A DNA stretch of 64,000 nt, taken from Rotaria sp. Silwood1 (Eukaryota > Rotifera > Eurotatoria > Philodinida > Philodinidae). Position 1 is the first letter of the stretch. Each line of letters opens with the position of its first letter. The DNA lies in the NCBI GenBank assembly GCA_905250075.1, contig CAJNOP010000004.1, positions 993,127-1,057,126 on the forward strand, in the 5' to 3' direction. A model generated the notes under the pieces. The model saw only the letters and a program-made list of their open reading frames with translations, did not search any database and had not been told where the DNA came from. A program made the position numbers and the translations under genes. Below are positions 23,116-34,400 of the stretch, in pieces.

Positions 23116-25271
23116 ATGGTATTACTATCGAAATTTCCTCGTGAAGTAACAGAAACATCTCGTACTTTTAATTTAAAAGATCCTCAAATACGTTCATTAT
23201 TATTATCATTAGGTACACGTGCATTAGCATTAGTTGGTTCAATGGTTTTCAGTTATTTTTTAATACGCTATGTAATAAAACAACTTGATCCAACACATGA
23301 AGAAAAAAAACGTCAAAAAGAATTAGCAGAAATCATTTCAAAAAAAATGAATCTACCTAAAGCCATTATAAATAATTTTAATGAATATGAAATGTGTCTT
23401 TTAGCAGATTTAATTAATCCAGATGATATTAACGTTACATGGCAAGATATTGGTGGTTTAGATGAAATTATTGATAATGTTCGACAAACAGTTATTTATC
23501 CACTACAACATCCAGAATTATTTAATCAATCGAAATTATTAACAACACCAAAAGGTGTCTTATTTTATGGACCACCGGGTTGTGGAAAAACAATGTTAGC
23601 TAAAGCAATTGCTAAAGAAGCAGGAGCAAACTTTATCAATCTTCAAGTATGTATAATTTTATGCAAGTTATTTTAAAAATATAAAACTATGAGAAAATTT
23701 TCAAACACTTATACATGTCTGTTATAGTGAAGTTATTTTTTCTTAGAAGAAATACTGTTCATGCTGAAGACTATGGATTCTGAAACTATCAGTTATATTA
23801 TGTCCTCATTGATCTTTTTCTTCCTGTATTTAGACTCATTACTTCTGTACTTTTTCTTTAGTTCTCCGATGAATAACGATATCTACTATGAATTTCTCGT
23901 ATAATATTATCTCTTGCAGTACATTCTGGTTCGGCTTATCATTCGTATATATCAATACTGTTTCAGAATTCGAAAAAATTCACATTTCGTTTCATAGTAC
24001 AGCTAGTTGCAAGATATTCCTTTTATTAAACACAATTTTTCAAGTCTTCTGACGACTCAACTATCTGTCATAAAATCGCGATTTTAAGATGGTTGGGTAA
24101 TACTCAATGTCTATAATATAACAAACTTTATTTTATATATTTGAAGACGACATTGTACTCTGCAACTTAATAGAATCGTAATTTTCCTTTCCGATTTTTT
24201 GAAAAAAATGAATGTTTGTCAGTAGAGTTACCCTAATTTTTCGACAGAAAATTTCATCAAAAGTAGACAATTAGTATTGTGAAATGTTGGACTCTATGAA
24301 GTTTTTCAGCGGCATGTCTTAATAATATTTAAAAAGCAACCCGAAAACAATACCATTAGATTTGGAGAAGAAATTTTTGTTAGGTCAAGATTTACATTTT
24401 GACCTTTGATGTTATGAGAGTTCACGAACAGTTTCATATTTTGAGCCGAAATTTTTATTGTGAACTGTTAAGATTTAGACAGGGATATGTTCTGAGGCAA
24501 CAATAGACTTTGACACGAGGAAATCTTAAGTATTTCATAGAAGATTATTTTTAATATTGTAAGATTTTAACTTTATATTTTTGTCTTTTAAGGTAACATC
24601 CCTGTTGGACAAATGGTACGGTGAATCTCAAAAACGTACAGCTGCTATATTTTCTTTAGCTAAAAAACTACAACCAGCCATTATTTTTATCGATGAAATT
24701 GATTCATTTATGCGTACACGTCAAAATGATGATCATGAATGTACACGAATGGTATACAAAAAATTTTAAATAACCAATAAAAGAACTATATATGTTTTTC
24801 TTTTAGGTTAAAACTCAATTTATGACATTATGGGATGGTTTAGAAACTGACGATAGCAATTCATCATCAAATCGTGTGCTTATTATAGGTGCAACAAATC
24901 GTGCACAAGATTTAGATGCAGCTATTTTACGTCGTATGCCAACACGTTATCATATTGCATTACCAAATTTAAATCAACGTATTAAAATATTTCAATTAAT
25001 ATTATCGAATGAATTACTTCATACAGATGTTGATCTTGAACAATTAGCACAAAAAACAACAAATCATACAGGTAGTGATATTAATGAAATATGTCGACAA
25101 GCTGCTATGCAACGTATTGTCGAATTATGTCAGCAATCTTCGCAAACGAATGAAGAAAATTCTACATTAGAATTAAGACCTATAACACAAGCAGATTTTC
25201 TTGTAGCTTTGAGAAAAGTACGCGATAATCATGAGCATCAGCAGTCATTTGATAAAATATATCTTGATTGA
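23116..25271 (+). CDS. ATAD1: ATAD1/Msp1, membrane-anchored AAA+ ATPase
   Basis: Msp1/ATAD1 sits in the outer mitochondrial and peroxisomal membranes and extracts mislocalised tail-anchored proteins. Three exons, 23116-23646, 24593-24751 and 24807-25271, give 384 aa (human 361). A transmembrane segment lies at about residues 36-50. It is followed by the linker block NVTWQDIGGLDEI, Walker A GPPGCGKT (152-159), the pore-loop region LLDKWYGESQK, Walker B FIDEID (209-214), the sensor-1 GATNRAQDLD and the arginine-finger region ILRRMPTRYH, then a GSDINEICRQAA helix. Every catalytic element is intact. Intron 1 (946 bp) is long for this locus and holds nothing recognisable. The gene starts 184 bp after SMARCB1 stops. 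Confidence 0.95.
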
Positions 25272-25314
25272 TTTTTCTTTTAAGTGTATTAGTATTTTCT
25301 GTCAAAGTTTTTGA

Positions 25315-25378
25315 AATAAAATCTTGCCTGCATCTTTTCATAAATGAGATTTCTTTTGATTTATTATTCAATTTGTAG
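25315..25378 (+). promoter_or_regulatory. Poly(A) signal and acceptor between ATAD1 and the small membrane protein
   Basis: AATAAA at 25315-25320 and the acceptor ATTCAATTTGTAG ending at 25378 lie in the 122 bp gap, 15 bases before the next ATG. No donor is available, so the acceptor would be used in trans. Confidence 0.45.
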
Positions 25379-25393
25379 ATAGAATTAAAAATC

Positions 25394-25639
25394 ATGCGAA
25401 ATAATGAGAATTCATCTCCATCAAAACAATTTTCATTATCTTCTTTAATACCTACTCAATATATTGTTATTGGTTCTGTTGTTCTAATCGGATTATTAAA
25501 CATGTACAAAGGTTTCTTTCGATTTTCATTTGGATTTATAGCTGGCATGGGTATCGGTACTGTACTTGGCTTTGTTTTTGCTGATAGTCCAATGGGAAAA
25601 TATATATTGAAAACACGCTCAAGAGACCAGCAAACTTAA
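25394..25639 (+). CDS. Small predicted membrane protein, 81 aa, unknown
   Basis: A single-exon frame of 81 aa. After a polar N-terminus (residues 1-20) come two hydrophobic stretches: about 24-38 (YIVIGSVVLIGLLNM) and about 45-67, glycine-rich (FGFIAGMGIGTVLGFVFA). The C-terminus is short and basic. The GxxxG-type spacing in the second helix suggests close helix packing. It lies 122 bp after ATAD1 with a splice acceptor just upstream, which favours a real gene. I do not recognise the family; a small mitochondrial or ER membrane protein is possible. Confidence 0.65.
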   Translation: MRNNENSSPSKQFSLSSLIPTQYIVIGSVVLIGLLNMYKGFFRFSFGFIAGMGIGTVLGFVFADSPMGKYILKTRSRDQQT

Positions 25640-25891
25640 TCATTGTAATATTCACGTTTGTTTTTGTTTTTGCTTCTAATTTTGTAGAATTGATCAAAGC
25701 TACGCTCGCAATAGAACCAATATACTAGCTATTAAACGATTTCATTGAAAATGTTTTATTGTTTTTTTTATAATTGACAGGTTTTGAATTGTAAGAAAAT
25801 AGACAATTAAATAAGCTATACAAGAATAATTGAATTCATATTTAAATTCTTATGCTTCATTTTACTAACAATTGAAACTATAGAGACAGTT

Positions 25892-25984
25892 ATTATCGAT
25901 TGAATTCTTTGTATATATAAAAGAAAAAAAGACTTTAATTTTTCTGATTTATGTGATACAAATGATTTAATTCAATCGATAATA
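25892..25984. repeat. 16 bp perfect inverted repeat
   Basis: TATTATCGATTGAATT at 25892-25907 is repeated in reverse complement at 25969-25984, with a 61 base loop, in the gap between the membrane-protein gene and methylglyoxal synthase. It may be a small MITE remnant or an RNA hairpin. Confidence 0.7.
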
Positions 25985-26009
25985 GACTACTATTCATAAT
26001 GTAATGTTT

Positions 26010-26024
26010 TATTTTGTATTCTAG
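26010..26024 (+). promoter_or_regulatory. Splice acceptor upstream of methylglyoxal synthase
   Basis: TTTATTTTGTATTCTAG ends at 26024, 27 bases before the ATG at 26052. The gene itself has no intron, so the acceptor is either for a 5' UTR intron or for a trans-spliced leader. Confidence 0.45.
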
Positions 26025-26051
26025 ATCTATTGAAATATCTTTCGATTGAGA

Positions 26052-26537
26052 ATGACGTCGGATATTGAATCTGAAGCATTCGAAATGGGTCAACGAAAAC
26101 GTATTGCTTTAGTTGCACATGATAATAAAAAAGGTGAATTACTTGAATGGGTTAAACGAAATCGAGATCAATTACTTAAACATGAACTTCATGCAACTGG
26201 TACAACAGGATCTTTAATTGGATCAATATTAGGTATTCCAATAATTAGATATAAATCAGGTCCATTAGGTGGTGATCAACAACTTGGAGCTAAAATAGCT
26301 GAACAATGTATTGATATGCTTATTTTTCTTGCTGATCCACTTGAGGCTCAACCACATGATTCTGATGTTCGAGCATTAACACGTTTAGCAAGTGTCTGGA
26401 ATATTCCAATGGCATGTAACTTATCAACGGCTGATTTTCTTCTTACATCTCCATATATGACTGGTACATATACACGTATTGTGCCGACATTTGATCGTTA
26501 TTTAAAACGTGATATTAATACTAATATAAAGTATTAA
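26052..26537 (+). CDS. mgsA: Methylglyoxal synthase, bacterial type, probably horizontally acquired
   Basis: The enzyme converts dihydroxyacetone phosphate to methylglyoxal and phosphate, a bypass of lower glycolysis in bacteria. The 161 aa single-exon product matches the bacterial family along its whole length. All known active-site positions are present with a constant offset of +4 from E. coli MgsA: His23 (VAHD), Asp75 (GGDQQ), Asp95 (ADPL), His102 and Asp105 (PHDSDV). The phosphate-binding TGTTGSLI stretch is also intact. ATG 26052 is chosen; the in-frame TTG just before it is not a likely eukaryotic start. Codon use and AT content resemble the neighbouring animal genes, and animal genes flank it on both sides, so contamination is unlikely and the transfer is old. 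Animals normally lack this enzyme. Confidence 0.95.
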   Translation: MTSDIESEAFEMGQRKRIALVAHDNKKGELLEWVKRNRDQLLKHELHATGTTGSLIGSILGIPIIRYKSGPLGGDQQLGAKIAEQCIDMLIFLADPLEAQPHDSDVRALTRLASVWNIPMACNLSTADFLLTSPYMTGTYTRIVPTFDRYLKRDINTNIKY

Positions 26538-26578
26538 TAGAGCTTTCATGAGGAGGGCAAGAAACTGAGGTGCTAGTC

Positions 26579-27729
26579 AAAAGTTTAAATTTTTGATTTT
26601 CTCTGCATTCGAAAAGTCATCAATCATTGAAAATCAACAGATCCTAATGTTTAGCTTATTTCAATGTTTTAGAGTAAAGTTAGTTTTAAACAACGTGTCA
26701 GCAGTATTCGTTTTATTTCTAAAAAAATAATGATTAATACTCTCATAAATATGAGTTAGTTTTATATTTCTGTAAATCAAAGAGTTGTTTTTTTTTTCGT
26801 GCAATATACCGAAAGATCACTCATCAACAGGTGAATAAAATAATAGTTCTGTTGGTTGATAATAGATATATAATGTTATATTTCGAAATCAAACGAAACT
26901 AAGCAAAATTTTTAATATATCATGTAACTTTTCATTGTCTACAAGTTAGTAAAAACATAGCGAATAAAAAGTTTACCTTCAAGGCAATATGAGGTTTACA
27001 CTATTAATTGACAAGTAAACAGCCTCAAGGAAAACAATCTCGGGAACTTTTTATTGTTCTCTATTCATGAAAATTTTCATCTCAGAAAAATTAGAACTTC
27101 ATCCTTGTTAGAATTATATAGATAAGCTATCGATAATGCATAGAGTACTTATCACAGTGATATGATTAAAGTTCACTAGTACTTGTAATTTAGTGGTATA
27201 GAGTTGACCTCTCGATGTCTTATACTTATCATGAACTTGCTAATTCTCCATTAAACGGATACTCTATACACTACTAGATGACCATTCATAATGAACTTCA
27301 ACCATAAGATTTACCTGTCTATTGATAGTGTGAACCTCATAGTGCCTTGAAGGTCAACTTTTTATTTGATAGTTTTTTTCTGTAGAAAATCAAAAGCTAC
27401 ATAACATGTCAAAAATTTAACTTAGTTTCATTTAATTTTGAAATATAACAGTAAGTATACTATCAACAAATCGATATTATAGTCTTGCTTAATTAAAGCT
27501 TTTTCCATTCATATTAGCTCAGCGAAATAAATCATACACAACAAAGTATAATCCCTAATAGAGATTTATGAGACAAATGCATCATTATTTTCTTGATAAT
27601 AAGTAGTACTAAAAAGTCGAACAAGGCTAACTTTACAATAAAACATTGAAATGAACTAAACATTCATATTTGATCGTTTATATGATGACTTTTAGAATGT
27701 ATATAACAAATCAAAAATTTTAATTTTAA
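26579..27729. mobile_element. Foldback element, ~1.15 kb
   Basis: The outer parts (26579-27028 and 27306-27729) are diverged inverted copies of each other. Examples are AATAAAAAGTTTACCTTCAA on the left against AATAAAAAGTTGACCTTCAA on the right, ATGAGGTTTACACTATTAAT against ATGAGGTTCACACTATCAAT, and a TTTCAATGTTTTA..GTAAAGTTAG block at both far ends. The 280 bp centre also has partial internal symmetry (TAGTGGTATAGAGT / ACTCTATACACTA). There is no coding sequence. It lies just downstream of methylglyoxal synthase. Confidence 0.78.
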
Positions 27730-28420
27730 TCAGTGTCATGTATTTTTTGGTGATCGTCAGTATTCTCATAGAACATTTCGTAGCAAATAATCTCGTGTCC
27801 AATTATTTTTTCCGTTTTACATTTTATACATGTAATCAATATTTTTATTAGTATATTTTAATAAACATATATATATATTTAGCAATAACACATATCGATT
27901 CATAGGCAATTGTTCAATCAAACAAATAAATTTATATCCTGAATAAAAACTGTAAATCATAAAAACGAAAAAACAATTCATAACAAATCTCTTAATAATC
28001 AACAAATAATTTCTTTTCGTCAAAAATAAGTTCCGTGAAAAAAAATTCTATTTTGAATAGCGACATCTAATCTATTATTTATTATTCAACAAAAAAAAAA
28101 AAAGAATTGCTTGACAAATATTATCACACACTCTTCCAAGGCTTGCGAGTAATTTATCATGTTATTGATATATATACAAATGAATGAATGTAATATATAC
28201 AATTTGTATTGGTTAATATTTTTCTCCAATGATCATTTAAGTAGAAGAATTCTACAAGAAAAATGACTAATAAGTCTTTTTTTCTTCTTTCGTTCTGTAT
28301 GGTTCTAAGCCATTCTCTATATTTATCTTTGTTTATTAGATCCGATGAAATATTCATAGATTAATTTATATTCAAGCTCAGTTCTTCTTGCACATTTTGA
28401 TATTCAATACATAACTACAG
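27730..28420 (+). other. Gap upstream of CLASP, ending in a splice acceptor
   Basis: AT-rich non-coding sequence. It ends with CATAACTACAG directly abutting the ATG at 28421. Either a 5' UTR intron ends here or a spliced leader is added one base before the start codon. Confidence 0.45.
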
Positions 28421-31400
28421 ATGGCAGATATATCATCAATAATAGAAAATAAAAGTCTTGATCAATTTTATCCAAATGTTTTATCAAAAGAACCAAGTGT
28501 TCGTTTAGAATGTTTTTCTATACTTGAAAATTATTTATCTGACATAAATAATCCAATTGATTGTGAAGATTTAACGGGTTTCATTAATGGATTGCTTAAA
28601 TGGATTGAGGGCAGTAATTATCGAGTATGAGTTTTCTATAGATTATAATCTTATCTATTATGACTTATTGTATTTAGATTTCTTATAATGGTCTTCGAAT
28701 AGTAGAATTATTAATTGAAAGATTAGATACAAATGAATTTGAACAATATCTTGATAATGGTACAATTTGTTAAAAAAGAAAAAAAAAATGAAAAACTTAA
28801 ATTCGTATTGAAAATTTTCTTTTACATTTAGTTTTATTAGTAACAGTAGATCGATTGGGTGATGGAAAAGATCAAGTAAATAAAAACCAAAAAAGGAAGA
28901 TTATTAACATAGAATTTATTTGATTTTTGATTTAGATTCGAGAAGCAGCTAGTCATCTTCTCTTCAAACTAATGAAGAAATTTACTGCAAAAGTATAGAA
29001 TTTTTCTATTTAAATATAAAAAAGTCAACAATCGATTTTTTTTTCTTTTGTCTAGCGTATTTGGGATTTAATACAACCAGTATCATTTGAAAATAAACAA
29101 TTTCGTATAAAAGAAGAAAGTCAACGATTATTAATACGAACATTAAATGAGTATGTAATTAAAAAAAAACGATTATCTGCACATACCGATTAATATTTTT
29201 TTGTAATATTAAAAAAAGAAAGAAAGAAATGACATTGTTCGTCAATCTTAATATAGAAACAACCGGAAGAACAAGTTTCCGATGTGAAGAAGCTGAGAAA
29301 AAAAAGAAAACTTTTTTTTTATCTTATGACATTTAACTATCAACATAGAATATGTCGTATGACACACTCTAATATTAACTATCGTCCTTTAAAAGTGTTC
29401 ATTTTTTTTTCTGTCTTAATAAGAGTAGTAGTAGTGTACTCAAGCTCTCTATTTATTATTACAACGTTTGTTAAGAATTTTACTGGAAAAAAAAAAGAAA
29501 TAATGGCGCCTGAAAGAAATTGCTTGAGCGGTAAACAAATATATGTGTGTATGCCTTTTATTTGAACACATACGTCGAATCAACTGTTACTCTGACTCTT
29601 CTTTTGATTTTCTTCTATTCTTATAGACACTTATGCATGTCTGCGTCCTTCTGCCATCCATAATTAAAATGATGCTATCGTAGAAAAAAAAACAGAATGT
29701 ACGAGCCAAAAAAAAAAGAAAAGGAGGAAGAAACAAATGTACGAACAGCTGCCCGACGGTCAACGACCGTGAGTAGCAATACGCGGCATGATCAATATGC
29801 ATATGGCAGAAGGAAAAAAAAAATCTATTCCTACTGTCTAATTGTACCCGCATTCAGTACAGACACAAAGAAAAAAAAGTCTTTATGCTTTTCTACTCGC
29901 TCTTTTGTTTTTTCCCTTTGCCTCATTTTTTTTCTCGCACTATAACCTTATAAATACCAAATATATTACAGAGTAATAATTTAAAGATCAATATATGGAT
30001 GATAATACAAAACGACTAAAATTATGCTAACAAATCAATCAAAAACATTTACAAATAAATATCCTTCAATTACAGAGTAAGTTTATCATTATCATATTAT
30101 TATTGTTATTATTATTATCGAACTATTCACATAAAAAATTTTTTCCATATAAATAAAGCTAATAAACTACACATAATACAAGGAAAAAAAATTATTCGTA
30201 ATATGCAACGATGGATACGTTTCATTAAGGAACAATTTTTTGTCATTAATAATCCATTTTGACGTTCACGTTGTTTTTGCATTACGCTTTTTTTCTTCTT
30301 TTTTTAATCAATATAAGTATTATATTGTAACTATGGGATACCTTGACTGCTATTTCGAGCACGAAGATGCAGCTCTATTCTATATATATATATATATCGA
30401 TATCGAGAAAGACAACGTAATATGTATGAAGCAACGAGATAGGCAATCTAATGATCGTTGTAGGATGTTACGCAAGATAAGAATGACATATCTCTCTCTC
30501 GCTAACGATCACCATCGTCATCGTCACTATCCATTTTCTCTAAACGAGTGTTACTGTTGTTATTATTGTCATCAAAAGGATTATAAATCTTTTCTTTGTG
30601 TATTGTGGTTTGTCATCGTTCTCATTGTGTCTATATGTACTGACGGCTGTTAGTCAATCTATATATAAAAGCAGGTGATTTCCTATTTATTATTGATAGT
30701 GGTTGTGATCAATAGACAAAAGAAAAGAAGGGATTAGACTTCTGTTGTTTTGCTACTATATTGTCTAGTCGAAATGAGACGAACTTATTCAACACAGATT
30801 ATCAATGAAAGGTAAGTGAAATAAATGAAAAAAAGAACCTATTTGTAAGTTTTCTTTTAGTTCATAGCATTTTTATTATGAAGAAATGATGAATCTTATC
30901 ATAATGGGTTTTTTGTTTTTATTTTTATTTTTATTTTTACTTTAGGTTTGGTGCATCAACAATTCAATTGAATAAACTTGTTCCATTGATTTGTAAACTT
31001 GTATCGGATTCAAACGGCACTGTAAATACTTTCAAATCAAATTCATTGAATATATTTGCATAAACGTATTTGTTTTTTGTTAACTTTAGGTACGTCAACA
31101 AGCAATTGATACACTTGTAGAAATCTATCGTCATGTTGGTGAAAAAGTTCGTGGTGATATAGCCAAACGAGACATACCAGAAGCCAAGTAAATGATTATT
31201 TTACTTTATACTTTTTTCTTTATCTTTCTTTCTTTTTTTCTTTTTTGTTATTCTTTGAATAAATTATTTGTTATTGTTAAGATTAAAACAACTTTACGAT
31301 AAATTCGATGACGTTGTTGCAAGCGGTCGAATGATTGCTAAAACGTCTGATTCAACAGATGGTAATACTTCAGCTTCTTTAGCCAACGGTAAGAAAAAGA

Positions 31401-34400
31401 GTTTTAATAAGATTATGTATAACTGATACCATAAATGTGTCTGGCAAGACATTTATAGTTTATTGTTTATCTGGATTTGCACGTGTGTATATATGAATAT
31501 ATATATATGTACATTCATATTCATCCTTTTGTATAAAAAGAAATTCGTCGTCGACACCTCCCGTCGTTTTTTTTTTCGTTCAAACACCTTATGTGTTGTA
31601 TGAGACAAAGAAAAAGAGAAAAGTACGCGTAATATGTGCGTCAAGTGATGTTCGATCGATTTGAGTAGTAGTGTGAATAGAGGTGACCTGGGTGACTGCG
31701 GTCGTTCATTTTTTTTTTTATTTTTTTTTCTTCTCTTTTGTCGTCAACGTCTTTTACTATTGCTGACCGTTAATCGAAATGGAAGATCATATTTGCATTG
31801 TATTAACTCACTCATCAGCTTCATTGAAGGTGTAAGGTGTATGTATATATATGTGTTCATCACACAACGTAAGATATAAATGAAGATAAGCTGATCGTGA
31901 CTCTGTATATGTGAGTACAGAAAAAAACCTGCATAAGAAAAAAAAATAGGGTGTTTGAGGGACACGTACATATATCCATACATATATGTGTACACACGAC
32001 TAACTACCTTACCATCCGACACCATCGTACTTGAGCGTCGCAGAGACTGGGCTTTTTTTTCTTCTAACAGTATATACATATATATTACGAATAAATAAAT
32101 TCAAATTATTATGGATCCATCCTTATTGGAACAATTTCTTGGTCCGTCATCAACTCAATTTCAATTACCACCATTAAATGAAGATGAGAATGATGAGTTA
32201 CATCCATTACTTAATGCTGGATTTCAACGATTGAGTCATACGAGAAAATCGTTGCCAGGTAAAACAAATTTTATACATATACAAGGTCTAACCCATGTAC
32301 TTACACATATTTATTAACCCATTGTGTGTGTGTGTATTTGTTTCAATTTCTTCCTCTTTCGCTTCATATATTGAATGTTTAAATTTTGTCCGTCCTTCTC
32401 TCTCTCTCCCTTATTTTTTCAATCATATCAAGGAGTAATCGCTTTTTTGAACTTATCAATTGATCGTTTTTTTTTCTTCTCTTTCTCGTACACTTGTGTG
32501 TACGTTCGAAAATTTTTAACAACCTGAGGCAACGACAAACAATAAAGGGATGGTGATGTATATACATATAGTTTTCATTGATATTTAAACTTCAACATAC
32601 AATCATAAGAATAAAAACGAAGAGAAACAAAGTATATTACATCTACAGATGGTGCCTATTACAGATGTGATGTTTTTGGCTAGTAAACCTCGTAAGATTC
32701 TTTTTTTTGCTTGTTTCTTTTTTTTCTTTACTAATGGAATATATCATGTGTTTGTTATATGTTATTAAAAAAAAAAGGAAAGAATTTATTTTTAGCTCGT
32801 CCTAAACCACCATCATCAGCAGTTAAATCTCGATTAAATTCTGATAATGGTACATCATCTCGATCAAGACCAGCTGGTGGAATTCCAACAAGAAATCTTG
32901 CTGCATCAATATCTGCAGGTAAATAAATAAAAAAGATTTTAATTATTGAATATATAAACATAACATGAAAAACACAATGGGGGACATAGAAACAGATATA
33001 GATACAGTTGCATCTCCTTATTCTTCTTCTTCAACGGATCGTCGTTCACGTTCTTCATCGGGAATACCACGTCCATATACATCTACATTATCAACAGGAG
33101 GTATTCGATCTCTTTTTTTTGTTGTATCGTGTCACCTCTCGCGTATCATCATTAATCAATCTCAACTGCTGTTGTACTGTCGTTTACATCTGCACCAGTC
33201 ATTCTTTTTATTTTTCCTCCTTTCTCTTATTCTTTTGCATTCTATGATATATATATATATATACATGTATTTGTATGTGTGTGTGTTATTGTTACACTAA
33301 GTCACATTATTCAGTTTACGTGCATGCACACATTTCTCTATCGTTGATGACGTAAGATTTGATCATGAACCGCAAACCAATTCGTATTGTATCAAGTAGA
33401 AGAAAAAGATAAAAAAAAGCTATACAATAGTTTTTATTGTCTTTTTGTTTCTTTTTATATTTAGCTGCTGCTAGTGGTGCAATTGATGAAGCTACATTCG
33501 AAGATGCATTCAATTCATCTCATGCTATACCAGTAAAAAAATTAATAGCTTATTTGTATATACATATATCTATATTTAATTTTATATTATTCAATTTAGT
33601 TTTCATCGGGTAAAGAAATTGAAAATCAATTATTAAGCATTCGAGATATATTAGCTGATACAAATAATGATTGGGAAAAACGTGTTGAAGCTGTAAGAAA
33701 GAAGAAAGAACGACAAATTAGAAATTTATTTTTTATTAATTTATATTTAGCTTAAACGATTACGTTCAATAATAGCGGGTAATGGTGATCAATATGAAGA
33801 ATTTTTTCGTAGTCTTCGTCAACTTGATCTACCATTAATAGCAACTGTTAAAGATTTACGTTCACAAATTGTTCGTGAAGCTTGTATTACATTAGCATAT
33901 ATGTCAATACGTTTAACAAATCGTTTTGAACGTACAGCTGAAGGTATCATGCCAGCTATGCTTACTTTAATACAAAATAGTGCTAAAGTTATTGCAACAA
34001 GTGGTGCTGTTGCTATGCGTTTTATTGTTAGTAATACACAATCAAGTAAATTAATTCCACTTATATTAGCTGGAATTGAATCAAAATCTAAAGATATTCG
34101 AAGGTTTGAAAAGATTGCTTGTTTATTTTTTTTTTTTCTAATGAATTATATTTTAATTTAATTAGACATACATATGAATTATTAATTACTATGCTTTCAC
34201 AATGGGATTTTGTTTATTTGGATAAACATGGACAATTAATACATAATGTTATAAAAAAAGGTTTATTTGATGCTGATGCTGATGCAAGATCATATTCAAG
34301 AAAAGCATTTGGATTTTTTCGTGATCATTTTCCTTTATTAGCTGATGCTTTACTTGCTTCGCTTGATGCATCAAAAAAGAAAACATTATTGGTTAGTTAA

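Noticed and set aside
29284-30653. Several frames in the long CLASP intron
   Set aside because: Low-complexity Tyr/Phe/Lys-rich translations of A/T runs and short repeats, with no splice or start context.
32965-33300. 111-codon frame over the CLASP cassette exon
   Set aside because: Only the part 33008-33100 is coding by phase; the rest is intron read-through.
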